Positions 9,470-18,218 of a DNA stretch of 64,000 nt are shown one piece after another. The notes below the pieces were generated by a model, which did not search any database, had not been told where the DNA came from, and worked only from the letters and a program-made list of their open reading frames with translations. The DNA comes from an uncultured Luminiphilus sp. Lineage in GTDB: Bacteria; Pseudomonadota; Gammaproteobacteria; Pseudomonadales; Halieaceae. The DNA is taken from the NCBI GenBank assembly GCA_943840615.1, contig CALSVI010000012.1:1-64000 (forward strand). Reading direction: 5' to 3'. Position 1 is the first letter of the stretch. The number at the start of each line of letters is the position of its first letter. The translations under genes were made by a program, and so were the position numbers.

Positions 9470-11263
9470 TTATGCCTGAGCTCGAAGCTGTATTTGCCAT
9501 AGCTCCGCGTACTTTCCTGAAGCGGCAAGCAAGCTCGCGTGAGTGCCCTCCTCGATAACAGCACCTCGATCGATAACAACGATTCGGTCGGCATCAACGA
9601 TGGTGGACAGTCGGTGGGCAATCACCAATGCCGTATGTCGACCAGCCAACTGGCGGAATGCAGCCATGACCGCTTGCTCCGAATGACTATCCAGGCTGGA
9701 AGTGGCCTCATCAAAAATCAGAATGTCCGCCTCCTTTAACACGGCCCTGGCGATCGATACACGTTGACGCTCACCTCCAGATAACTTCAGTCCACGCTCT
9801 CCTACCACTGTGTCGAGCCCATCTGGCAAGCGCTCAACGACCTCGTTGAGAAAGGCGGCCTCGACTGCCCGATCGACTTCATCGTCGGTTGCACTGGGCC
9901 GCCCGTAGCGAATATTTTCACGCAGCGAATCATTAAACAAAACGCAGTCCTGCGGCACGACGGCAATGGCCTGTCGCAATGACTCAAGGCTCACCGAACG
10001 GATATCAGTGTCATCGATTTCAATCGCGCCCCCCTTAGGGTCATAAAATCGAAACAGCAGCTTGCTCACCGTCGATTTTCCCGCGCCACTGGAACCGACT
10101 AACGCGACGGTTTCACCCCCAGCGATATCCATCGTAAAGCGCCGCAGCACCTCACTACCCTCGCGGTAGGAAAAATCGACCCCCGCAAAGTGAATCCGAC
10201 CTTCGGTCACCGACAGCGCCTTCGCATTCGGCTCGCTTTGAATGGAAACCCTCTCCTCCAGAACGCTAAACAGCCGCTCTATATTGGCCAGTGCTGCCTT
10301 GATTTCTCGATAGACAAAGCCCAAAAAACCTAATGGCATAAAGAGCTGCAGCATGAATTGGTTCACCAGAATAAAATCACCGAGGGTCATACTTCCCTCG
10401 TCTACCGCCATTGCAGCCATACCCAGCATGGCGGTCTGGCTCACGGCAATAATGAGTGCCTGCCCTCCATTGAGCGCAAATAACGACAGCCGATTTTTAC
10501 GCCGGGCTTGTTCCCAGATATCGAGCGCCACGTCGTAGCGCTCTGCTTCAAACGCTTCGTTATTGAAGTACTTCACTGTTTCGTAATTAAGGAGGCTATC
10601 GACTGCGCGGGTGTTGCTGTCTGAGTCGGCCGCGTTAACCTCGCGAACATACTGCGTGCGCCAGCGGGTCGCGCGAAAGGAAAAACTGCCGTAGAGGAGC
10701 ACTGATACGACAATCACCGCCGCATATTCCGCACCGTAATTAACCAGCAAAATCCCTGCGACCATCGTAATTTCAAACAGGGTGGGGGCAATGTTGAAAA
10801 TAAAAAATCGAAGCAGAAAGCTAATGCCGTTGGTGCCCCGCTCAATATCTCGCGCCAGCCCACCAGTGCGCCGGTTTAAGTGGTAGTCAACGTCGAGGCT
10901 GTGAACGTGTCGAAACGTTTGCAGGCTAATGCTATGCATCGCCTTTTCTGTGACCCGACCAAACAAGGTATCGCGCAGTTCGGCAAATAGTGTGTTGGTC
11001 AGCCTGGCGGCTCCGTAAGCCAACACCAGCAATAAAATAACGTGTATCGCCAACTGCCCGGAATCGGTATCCAACCCATCGACCAGCGCCTTCAGCAGAA
11101 AAGGAATGCAGAGCAGCCCCGCCTTCGCCCCAAGCAGGCAGAGGAGCGCCAACGCGACCCGATTACGACTAACACGCAAAATAGGAGCGAGGCGCCACCA
11201 CAGCTTGGAGATCAGATAACGAGTACTCGCCGTGGTGTCTTCGTTGAATCCTTGGCTACGCAT
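9470..11263 (-). CDS. ABC exporter, Atm1/HMT1-like half transporter
   Basis: This fused membrane-ATPase half transporter of about 597 residues should work as a homodimer in the inner membrane. The N-terminal half has six hydrophobic segments. The ATPase half has Walker A GSSGAGKST, signature LSGGERQRVSIARAVL and Walker B ILIFDEATSSLDS. Segments such as HSLDVDYHLNRRTGGLARDI and LNYETVKYFNNE are typical of the Atm1/ABCB6/ABCB7 group, which exports glutathione-linked sulfur or metal conjugates. The start at 11263 is supported by TTGGAG four bases before the ATG. The longer track frame has no binding site. It precedes the ABC-F gene by 4 bases. Confidence 0.9.
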   Translation of the reverse strand: MRSQGFNEDTTASTRYLISKLWWRLAPILRVSRNRVALALLCLLGAKAGLLCIPFLLKALVDGLDTDSGQLAIHVILLLVLAYGAARLTNTLFAELRDTLFGRVTEKAMHSISLQTFRHVHSLDVDYHLNRRTGGLARDIERGTNGISFLLRFFIFNIAPTLFEITMVAGILLVNYGAEYAAVIVVSVLLYGSFSFRATRWRTQYVREVNAADSDSNTRAVDSLLNYETVKYFNNEAFEAERYDVALDIWEQARRKNRLSLFALNGGQALIIAVSQTAMLGMAAMAVDEGSMTLGDFILVNQFMLQLFMPLGFLGFVYREIKAALANIERLFSVLEERVSIQSEPNAKALSVTEGRIHFAGVDFSYREGSEVLRRFTMDIAGGETVALVGSSGAGKSTVSKLLFRFYDPKGGAIEIDDTDIRSVSLESLRQAIAVVPQDCVLFNDSLRENIRYGRPSATDDEVDRAVEAAFLNEVVERLPDGLDTVVGERGLKLSGGERQRVSIARAVLKEADILIFDEATSSLDSHSEQAVMAAFRQLAGRHTALVIAHRLSTIVDADRIVVIDRGAVIEEGTHASLLAASGKYAELWQIQLRAQA

Positions 11264-11588
11264 GCCACTCCAAGCCGTATCCCCGAGGGGCCGTATCGAA
11301 TGAATACTCGAGACACCGACCGCTCGCGCCCTGAGTATGAAGCGGAAAGCGGTTGGCATGCCTACGCTGTAAGGCAGCGGCACCTCAACATCTCCCGGCG
11401 CACACATTGCCCCGATTCGCTTCCTATTGCTACTGATCTAAATGCCATCGATTTTTGATCGGCAGTGGCGGCATTTTAAAAAGACTGGCGCATCGAATCT
11501 GAAAAGGCGATGCTCACCAAAATCCAGTCATGATTGGCTTTGATACCCAGAACGCCACGTGCACTGGTCAAAATAAAGGAAAAGCGTT
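11264..11588. other. Divergent promoter region
   Basis: About 325 bases lie between the divergent ABC exporter and PhyH genes. An AAAGGAAAAGCGTT ribosome binding site precedes the PhyH ATG. I see no further gene or clear operator. Confidence 0.5.
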
Positions 11589-12437
11589 ATGCCGCAAGTC
11601 AGGCACCTGCCACCGGATTGCTCGACCGACGACCTTATCGATCTGCTCGAACAGGACGGGGCAGCCATTGTGGATGGCTTTGTCAGTGATGCTTGGCTGG
11701 CAGAGTTCAACGCCGCTGTTCAAACCTCGGTCGACCACTACACGCCCTATGATTACGGAGAGCCAGAAGCGGAAGAATTTCTGGGTCGTCAAACCGTAAG
11801 GTTGAATGGCCTTTTGAATAAGGCTCCGAACTACATCGACTTGATCTCCGACGAACGACTGCTCACCGTCATGGATCACTTTCTTGGGCCCCAATGCGGT
11901 CAGTACCGCCTCAATTCCAGCGAAGTCATTGAAATTCATCGTGGTGAGACTGCGCAAGAGCTTCATTGGGATGATGTGATCTGGCCCGCCCATTTCTGGG
12001 CGCCCGACAAGTTATTGCAATTTAATGTGATGGTTGCCGCAACTGATTTCACAGAAAATAACGGTGCGACACAGGTCGTACCCGGCAGCCATCAGTGGGA
12101 TCACAGCACACGCGAAGCAAAGGCAGAAGAAGTCACGTTGGCCACAATGAAGGCGGGGAGCGCTGTCTTCATACCAGGTAAAACGCTTCATGGCGGCGGC
12201 ACCAATACCGATGGCACGAAGCGCAGAGCCATTGTGGCGTCTTATGTGCTGGGCTGGCTTCGCACTCAGGAGAATCACTTTCTGCACACCACGGTGGAGC
12301 AAGCCAGGCAGTGGCCGGAGAGGGTCCGGCAACTATTGGGCTATGATCTGTACGCGCACTACGACGAGAATATTCAAGGCGGCCCGCTGGGCTACTACGA
12401 ATACGGCAGCCCTAGCGCCCTATTTGAAAACAAGTGA
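11589..12437 (+). CDS. Phytanoyl-CoA dioxygenase (PhyH) family protein
   Basis: A 282-residue Fe(II)- and 2-oxoglutarate-dependent oxygenase of the PhyH family. The facial triad is visible as HWDD (His-x-Asp) near residue 122 and a distal His in KTLHGGGTN, with a following Arg in KRRAIVASY that should hold 2-oxoglutarate. The segment NNGATQVVPGSHQW is the family's conserved turn. PhyH enzymes hydroxylate lipids, amino-acid derivatives, phosphonates or secondary metabolites, so the substrate is open. It is monocistronic and converges on phoB. Confidence 0.88.
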   Translation: MPQVRHLPPDCSTDDLIDLLEQDGAAIVDGFVSDAWLAEFNAAVQTSVDHYTPYDYGEPEAEEFLGRQTVRLNGLLNKAPNYIDLISDERLLTVMDHFLGPQCGQYRLNSSEVIEIHRGETAQELHWDDVIWPAHFWAPDKLLQFNVMVAATDFTENNGATQVVPGSHQWDHSTREAKAEEVTLATMKAGSAVFIPGKTLHGGGTNTDGTKRRAIVASYVLGWLRTQENHFLHTTVEQARQWPERVRQLLGYDLYAHYDENIQGGPLGYYEYGSPSALFENK

Positions 12438-12492
12438 CAGCAGTAACGCTTATGTGTGCGCGCTAACTGCTGGCAGTAGCGCGAGATGATAG

Positions 12493-13191
12493 TTAGCCTA
12501 GATCTCTAGGGGAGAATCGATAACCCGTCCCGTACACCGTCTGGATGAGGTCGCTGTATGAGGGATTAACGTCCTCCAGCACTTTGCGAAGCCTTCTAAC
12601 GTGAACATCGATGGTGCGCTCCTGCACAGACACATTGGCTTCCCAAATCCGCTCCAGTAACTGCGCTCGCGAGAAAGCGTGCTCAGGGTGTTCCATAAAA
12701 AACTGGAGCAACTTGAACTCTTTCGGCCCTACCGAGAGGACACTGGGGCCCATGGTAATTCGATGGCTGTCCACTTCCAAAACCAGGTCGCCCACTCTTA
12801 ATTTTTCTCGCTGGCTTCCGCCTTCAGCACTGCGGAATAGGGCCCGAATTCGCGCAAGTAACTCCTTCGGCGAGAAAGGCTTGGTGATGTAGTCATGAGC
12901 CCCCATGTCGAGCCCCTGAATAATGCTCTCTTCATCGGTTTTCGCAGTCAGCATGATGACAGGGAGAAAGCGGGTCGCCTCCTCTTTGCGCAGCCTTTTT
13001 AACAGCTCTATGCCGCTGGCCCCAGGGAGCATCCAGTCGAGCAACACCAAGTCTGGAAGTTGATCCGTGATCAACCAATAAGCGTCCTGAATATCGGCAG
13101 CCTCCAGACACTCGAAACCAGCAACGCCCAGTGAAGTTATAAGCATTTCCCTGATGGCTGGCTCATCGTCGACTACCAATATCTTCCTCAC
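12493..13191 (-). CDS. phoB: Phosphate regulon response regulator PhoB
   Basis: An OmpR-type response regulator of about 232 residues. The receiver domain begins KILVVDDEPAIREML, carries the phospho-acceptor Asp in LVLLDWMLPG, and has the switch residues in MLTAKTDEES and YITKPFSPKELLARIRA. The C-terminal winged helix includes PKEFKLLQFFMEHPE and RTIDVHVRRLRKVLE. Its similarity to enteric PhoB is close (LLDWMLPGASGIELL, ADDYITKPFSPKEL-like). The start is probably the GTG at 13191, since the track ATG adds 12 residues before the first strand. No phoR follows: the next gene is convergent. It lies 145 bases after the lipoprotein of the receptor operon, pointing to phosphate control there. Confidence 0.9.
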   Translation of the reverse strand: MRKILVVDDEPAIREMLITSLGVAGFECLEAADIQDAYWLITDQLPDLVLLDWMLPGASGIELLKRLRKEEATRFLPVIMLTAKTDEESIIQGLDMGAHDYITKPFSPKELLARIRALFRSAEGGSQREKLRVGDLVLEVDSHRITMGPSVLSVGPKEFKLLQFFMEHPEHAFSRAQLLERIWEANVSVQERTIDVHVRRLRKVLEDVNPSYSDLIQTVYGTGYRFSPRDLG

Positions 13192-13336
13192 GAGAATGCC
13201 GTCCACCAATAAAAATGGCGGTGGCAAAATATCGCAGGCTTGCTGCCAACCACATTGATCTCACCAAGAGCGGTCGCCACCCTCGACCAGCTATACCGTT
13301 GCCTCAGCAACTCCGCTGCATGATGTGCAGTTGCGT

Positions 13337-14797
13337 TCATAGCGTCCCGGGAAGTGTCCAAGATGCCCACCAAGGATCTGTGCCGTCGGGATTGACCGCA
13401 CCGATATAGGTGGTTGAGTCGAGATACTCCCCATCAGCGACAGATTCGGGGTAAGCGCCATTAATCACCTCCCAGTCCAGAGCCGCCAGGCCAAATGCCT
13501 CGGGTGCCTGAGAACTTAATAGGTCGTCCAACTGCGCATCCGTCTCTGTGACGCTGGAGGCATCAAACACCACATTTGGCGACGAAAGCGCACCGTGAAC
13601 ACCTACGCCCTGACCGCAATCCTGTATCCAGTTGTTAATCACAAGTGCGGTGCTGACCAGCGCTTCTGAACCAGAGCCATCAACATTAATACAGCTATCG
13701 ACCGCAGTTTCGGAGGAATCCGTGACCGTCACGACAGTGTTATGAAAAAAGCCGCCCGAACGCTTCTTGAAGTTCAAACTGTAGGTGTCGCGATCCGCGA
13801 CTTTATCGTTGATGATCGTAACGTTCGCCAAGGTTGGCTTGGAGAGAAAACCCTCTGAAGAACCCTCTGTATCCATTTCGAACGCTTCACCCTTTGCACC
13901 GTCCTGCTTGACGATAATGTACTGAAGGTTGCCCTGATAACCTTCATCCCAGTCGACCGAGTCATCGTTGTTATTGGTGAAGACGCCATGCTTCACATTG
14001 ACAGTGCCGCCGTAGAATTCAATACCGTCATCCGAGTTGCCATGCACCTGGATGTAGTCCATCTCGGTACCTCGACCAACCCCCACCAATGAGATGCCGT
14101 TAATCTCATTACCTGTAGAGAACTCGTAGCCACCTTCAGCCACGACGACGTAGCGGAGCACGCCACTGCTGTCATCAGGGTCATAACCTCCCGCAAAGCC
14201 AGACTCACCCTCGGAGTCGATGTCGCAGTAACTGCCGCCCAGAGCACACTCGTTGTGCGGCGCGTAACCATGAATAATCAAGCCACCCCATTCACCAGCG
14301 CCGTCATAGCCATCGTCATCTGAAGAGAAGACGATTGGCGCATCGGATGTACCCATAGCCATAATTTTGCTGCCGCGGGTAATCAACAAATTGGCAAATG
14401 TGCCGCTCTTACCCAACACTTCAACTCCCGCCTCGATAGTCAACGTCACGGCCTGAACGGCGCTGCCGTCGTCCAGCGTGCCGTCACTGTTGATTTCGAG
14501 TTGTCCGTTACCGTTGCCAACAGTCACGCGGTCAGACATCAAATAGCTCAAACCAGAGGAAAGTGTCATATCTTCAGAGATCGTGGCAGGGAGTTCACAT
14601 AACCCCTCGCTGACTTCAGAAGTATCCTCGGGACACGCCTTTGCAGCGTCGCTACCAGAGTCACCGCCGCTGGAGTCGCCACCACTTGAGCCTCCACCAT
14701 CATTTGCGGGTGCTTCAATATTGATCGTCGTGCTCTCATCACCCGAACAGGCGCTGAGCAAAAAGGCGAGAAAAGTTAATACAAAGATCTGCTTCAT
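13337..14797 (-). CDS. Beta-helix surface lipoprotein, partner of the TonB receptor
   Basis: The preferred start MKQIFVLTFLAFLLSAC gives a lipoprotein signal with lipobox LSAC. A Gly/Ser/Asp-rich linker follows, then about 400 residues with repeating short strands and glycines (GEWGGLIIHGY, YIQVHGNSDDGIEFYGGT, NNNDDSVDWDEGYQG) that look like a right-handed parallel beta-helix. Paired Cys around residues 215-220 may be disulfide bonded. Such proteins commonly follow a TonB-dependent receptor, and automatic pipelines often give them unrelated names. It starts 50 bases after the receptor gene, so it is probably co-transcribed and may bind substrate at the outer membrane. The ligand is unknown. 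Confidence 0.75.
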   Translation of the reverse strand: MKQIFVLTFLAFLLSACSGDESTTINIEAPANDGGGSSGGDSSGGDSGSDAAKACPEDTSEVSEGLCELPATISEDMTLSSGLSYLMSDRVTVGNGNGQLEINSDGTLDDGSAVQAVTLTIEAGVEVLGKSGTFANLLITRGSKIMAMGTSDAPIVFSSDDDGYDGAGEWGGLIIHGYAPHNECALGGSYCDIDSEGESGFAGGYDPDDSSGVLRYVVVAEGGYEFSTGNEINGISLVGVGRGTEMDYIQVHGNSDDGIEFYGGTVNVKHGVFTNNNDDSVDWDEGYQGNLQYIIVKQDGAKGEAFEMDTEGSSEGFLSKPTLANVTIINDKVADRDTYSLNFKKRSGGFFHNTVVTVTDSSETAVDSCINVDGSGSEALVSTALVINNWIQDCGQGVGVHGALSSPNVVFDASSVTETDAQLDDLLSSQAPEAFGLAALDWEVINGAYPESVADGEYLDSTTYIGAVNPDGTDPWWASWTLPGTL

Positions 14798-14846
14798 CAG
14801 GGGCCTCATCTAGTTGAAGTCTTTGGAAAGTGATTGAGGTGGGGCG

Positions 14847-17800
14847 TTAAAACTGCCAGTCCAGACCGAGCTGTATCGTCGGTCCGCGGTTATAAACTTG
14901 AAATGGCTGGCCTCCCTGCGTGTACTCAACTTTCTTATCCAGCAGGTTCTCTAGCTTGGCTTTTACAGTCAGCGCATCGGAGATGTCGAAGCGGTAAACA
15001 AGGTTGAGATCGAGCCGTGGTTCCAGGAACACATCTGGTTGACCCGATACGCCCACGTCTGCGATGGACTTACCGTTCTGGTTTAGCAGCACCGTTAGCT
15101 GATGCCCTGCACTGAGGTGGTCGTAGCCAAAAATAATATTGGCTGTATATTCCGGCTGCCCTTGCAGCGCACGGCTGGGCTGATTTTCAGCAGAAACCTC
15201 AGATTCAATGAACGCCGCGTTAAACGCCAGAAAGAACGATTGGTCGTAACCATCACCGAGGAGAAACTCGAACCGACCATCTACCTCGACGCCATATAAC
15301 TCCGCAGAGTCGGAATTTTGGAAAGTGCGTGAGTTCCCCGCCGTTCCAGAAGCAGCCTGAACGACCCTCTCAATCGGCTTGTCCATGTCCTTGTAAAACA
15401 AAGCCACAGATAAGCTGTCGGCCTCTGACAGATACCATTCCCAGCGGAGATCCGCGTTGATGATGTCTGATATTTCGAGGAACGGATTACCCCGCACTCG
15501 AAAGTTAAACTCATTGTCATAAAAAGTCGCGTTAGCTGCCTCTTTGAAATCGGGCCTTGCTACCGTCTGAGAGACTGCCAAGCGCAATTGCTGGGTATCG
15601 TTGATAAACCAGTTGACACCAAGGCTAGGTAAAAAGCTGTCTTCGTCTATGACAGATTGCACTGCCCCCTGCTCACCCTGCAGTGAGAACGTGTCGGTTG
15701 TCTGTTCGTAGGTTTCGTAGCGTCCCCCAAAAACCACCTGCCAGACAGACTCAAAGGTGTGGTCGTACATCAGGTAGGCGCTGTTGTACTTCAACTCCGC
15801 GTCATAACTATCCGACGCAAGGGTTTTATCCACGAACACCAAGCCCGTGTTTGGGCTGTTGGAAATGCCTCCCTGGCCGCCAGCATCGCAACCGCTTCGG
15901 GTCGCCGTGCCATCGCAGGTATACACCACATCTGACACCAGCAAGCTGTCAGTACGGAGCAAATCGTCGCGGACCTGGTTCACATTGAAGCCGTAGGTCG
16001 CACTATCAGAGTCCCGCTCGCGGGATATCAGCTGCAAGCCCGTTGTGAGTTGAGAGAAACTCGCGCCGTTATCAAATACGTCCCAGCTCAGTTGAGCTGA
16101 CAGATCAAGATTGTCATCCACCAGTTCGTCATAGCGGCGGATGATCGTGCCTGGCTCTAAAATAAAACCATTAAATAAATTGGATTGCTGATCATTAGCC
16201 TTTTGAAAGTCGTATTGCGCTTTCAATGGCCCGGGATCGGTAGCACTGGCTGCCGCTGTAAAATCAAACTCTCTGCGATCCGGAGCGTATCGATCGGCTT
16301 GGCTCAGCGTCGCCTGCCAATCGAGCAAGACAGACCCTGCATCGTCCAAAAAATGGGAACCCGCGAACTGAGTCGATAAGTACTGTCGCTCTTCCCATTG
16401 GATGGTCTGGCGAAGAAGCGCCTGAAACTCGTCCCCTTCCTGGCCGACCGACCGCTCCAACTGGCTCTCGGTGACCCTAGAGGCCACGGTGTTCCACTCA
16501 AAGGTGTTGTCGCCTATGTTCCATCCCACAGAGACAAAACCATTTACCTCCACCATATTGGTGTACTGACGGTAGAGAAAGTTATCGGCAATTTCCCCCT
16601 GGGATTCATAGGTGTAGCGCTCACCATTCTCACGTTTACTCCAGGCGTTGGAGTAGTTCATTGCGGCGTAGACGCCAAGCTCCGATTCGTCAAATAGAAA
16701 CAGATCACCAAAATTGAGCCCAAACTTGGCATCAGGTGAAGCGGCCTTGAACTGAGGGTCAAAGCCGTCTTGCATTAACAAGGCGCCCGCGCGACGAAGC
16801 TCCCCCTCAGTAAAATCATCTAGTGCGAAGCGCTGTCCTGTTTCGCTGTCAATCGCCTCGCCAGATTGGAGAAACTCGGAGATCACCGAGAGCGCTGCGT
16901 CCTCACGCCTGGTACCGTCATCCCAGCCAACAACATCAAAATCACCCCCGAGAGGATCGACGAAAATGGTTTCGCCAGTAAGACCCGTGGTAAAGCCGCC
17001 CTGCATGGACAACTCCCGCACCCGTTCGTCCGGGAAGGTTTTCGTATTGATCACAAGATTGCCGCCGGTGGATTCACCCGGCATGGGAGTCAAAAAGGTC
17101 TTTTTGATATCGAGCTGATTGACGAAGTTTGAGGGGAACAGGTCTAGGGGAACGGTCCTTTTTGAGGGATTCGTTGAGGGCATAGTGGCGTTGTTCAGTG
17201 TTGCGGAGACATACCGTCCACCAAGACCCCGAATAAATACGTACTTGTTATCCTGAACCGAAACTCCCGGTACTCGAACAACTGAAGCAGCCACATCGGA
17301 GTCTGCAAATCTTGCCAACAGTTCGACGCCAATCGTGTCGACAATGTTGGTGGTGTCGCGCTCACTGACCTCAAGACCAGCCGGGTCAAAAGAGGCGACT
17401 ACAAACACCTCCTCAAGATCAGGTGCCAAGACCTGCATTGTTTCACCGGCTTCATTGATAGTGAGTTGGACCGAACGTGTAAGCCCTCCCACGACGCGAA
17501 AGTTCCCAGTTTGATCAGCGACTTGGGTCCTATAGCGACCGCGAGGCAGCGTTACGGCGGCTTCTCCCGCGCTGTTCGTTTGAAGGGATATTCCCAGCCC
17601 GGCGATATAAACAGGTTCATACCTAGCAGGGGCCTCACCCCGCCTCACCCTAATATTCAGGGTTCCCTCAGCAGCTGCTTTGCGCTCAGTAACACCTTCG
17701 ATTTGAGAATAAACATCCACAAAGACATCGTTTCGATCCATCTGCACAATGGCATCCACGAGCTGTCCAGCGCCCGAAGTGAAGCGAGTAGTGATGCGCC

Positions 17801-18050
17801 CCTCTGAAGTGTCGATTCCCAAAGTGTGAGTCCCTTCACCCGGAAGATCAGCAAAGAGCGAACCGTCCGTTGCAGTCGTACCGACCCAAACTTGATCTAT
17901 GGATACCTTGGCATCAGCAAGCGGAGCGTCAGCCGAGAAAACATGGACAAGAATTTCATCAGCGGCATCGGCAGAGCTGGCAATAGATATCCAGCACACC
18001 ATCACTGACAGAATGGGAAAACAACATCGAACTAGTGAATGGAAAAACAT
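14847..18050 (-). CDS. TonB-dependent receptor with two N-terminal Ig/carboxypeptidase-regulatory-like domains
   Basis: This 1067-residue protein has a signal peptide (cleavage near SADA). Two tandem beta-sandwich segments follow (about residues 30-115 and 125-205, with TDGSLFADLPG and NSAGEAAVTLPRGRY as the typical turns). A plug domain (RVPGVSVQDNKYVFIRGLGG, then LDLFPSNFVNQLDIKKTF) and a 22-strand barrel complete it, ending in the outer-membrane terminal Phe (LGLDWQF). The doubled N-terminal domain is unusual: most receptors carry one or none. It should import a bulky ligand across the outer membrane. The lipoprotein gene and phoB follow on the same strand, and a Pho-box-like site lies upstream. 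Confidence 0.9.
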   Translation of the reverse strand: MFFHSLVRCCFPILSVMVCWISIASSADAADEILVHVFSADAPLADAKVSIDQVWVGTTATDGSLFADLPGEGTHTLGIDTSEGRITTRFTSGAGQLVDAIVQMDRNDVFVDVYSQIEGVTERKAAAEGTLNIRVRRGEAPARYEPVYIAGLGISLQTNSAGEAAVTLPRGRYRTQVADQTGNFRVVGGLTRSVQLTINEAGETMQVLAPDLEEVFVVASFDPAGLEVSERDTTNIVDTIGVELLARFADSDVAASVVRVPGVSVQDNKYVFIRGLGGRYVSATLNNATMPSTNPSKRTVPLDLFPSNFVNQLDIKKTFLTPMPGESTGGNLVINTKTFPDERVRELSMQGGFTTGLTGETIFVDPLGGDFDVVGWDDGTRREDAALSVISEFLQSGEAIDSETGQRFALDDFTEGELRRAGALLMQDGFDPQFKAASPDAKFGLNFGDLFLFDESELGVYAAMNYSNAWSKRENGERYTYESQGEIADNFLYRQYTNMVEVNGFVSVGWNIGDNTFEWNTVASRVTESQLERSVGQEGDEFQALLRQTIQWEERQYLSTQFAGSHFLDDAGSVLLDWQATLSQADRYAPDRREFDFTAAASATDPGPLKAQYDFQKANDQQSNLFNGFILEPGTIIRRYDELVDDNLDLSAQLSWDVFDNGASFSQLTTGLQLISRERDSDSATYGFNVNQVRDDLLRTDSLLVSDVVYTCDGTATRSGCDAGGQGGISNSPNTGLVFVDKTLASDSYDAELKYNSAYLMYDHTFESVWQVVFGGRYETYEQTTDTFSLQGEQGAVQSVIDEDSFLPSLGVNWFINDTQQLRLAVSQTVARPDFKEAANATFYDNEFNFRVRGNPFLEISDIINADLRWEWYLSEADSLSVALFYKDMDKPIERVVQAASGTAGNSRTFQNSDSAELYGVEVDGRFEFLLGDGYDQSFFLAFNAAFIESEVSAENQPSRALQGQPEYTANIIFGYDHLSAGHQLTVLLNQNGKSIADVGVSGQPDVFLEPRLDLNLVYRFDISDALTVKAKLENLLDKKVEYTQGGQPFQVYNRGPTIQLGLDWQF

Positions 18051-18144
18051 TGATCGCTCTGGCTAGGTTTGGCTGTCGAGCTAAACCTTAGGGCCAGAGC
18101 GTGAAACTTTGATGGCGATGACTTTACGGAACGTTGAATTATTT

Positions 18145-18162
18145 GTTTCATTTATGTGACAT
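18145..18162 (-). promoter_or_regulatory. Candidate Pho box before the TonB receptor operon
   Basis: Read toward the receptor, ATGTCACATAAATGAAAC has the two-direct-repeat layout of a PhoB site (TGTCAC, then TGAAAC 11 bases later). By hand it agrees with about 14 of 18 positions of the degenerate enteric consensus as I remember it. It lies roughly 95 bases before the ATG. The phoB gene in the same group makes this plausible, but the second half-site is weak. Confidence 0.4.
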
Positions 18163-18176
18163 GAGCGCGCACAAAA

Positions 18177-18198
18177 AAGCCCGGCGAATGCCGGGCTT
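18177..18198 (-). terminator. Strong intrinsic terminator after the thiolase gene
   Basis: AAGCCCGGC-GAAT-GCCGGGCTT forms a perfect 9-base stem with a 4-base loop, followed on the minus strand by a run of T (GGGCTTTTTTG). It lies 20 bases beyond the thiolase stop. Confidence 0.9.
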
Positions 18199-18218
18199 CC
18201 CAGAAAAACGTTCTCGAA

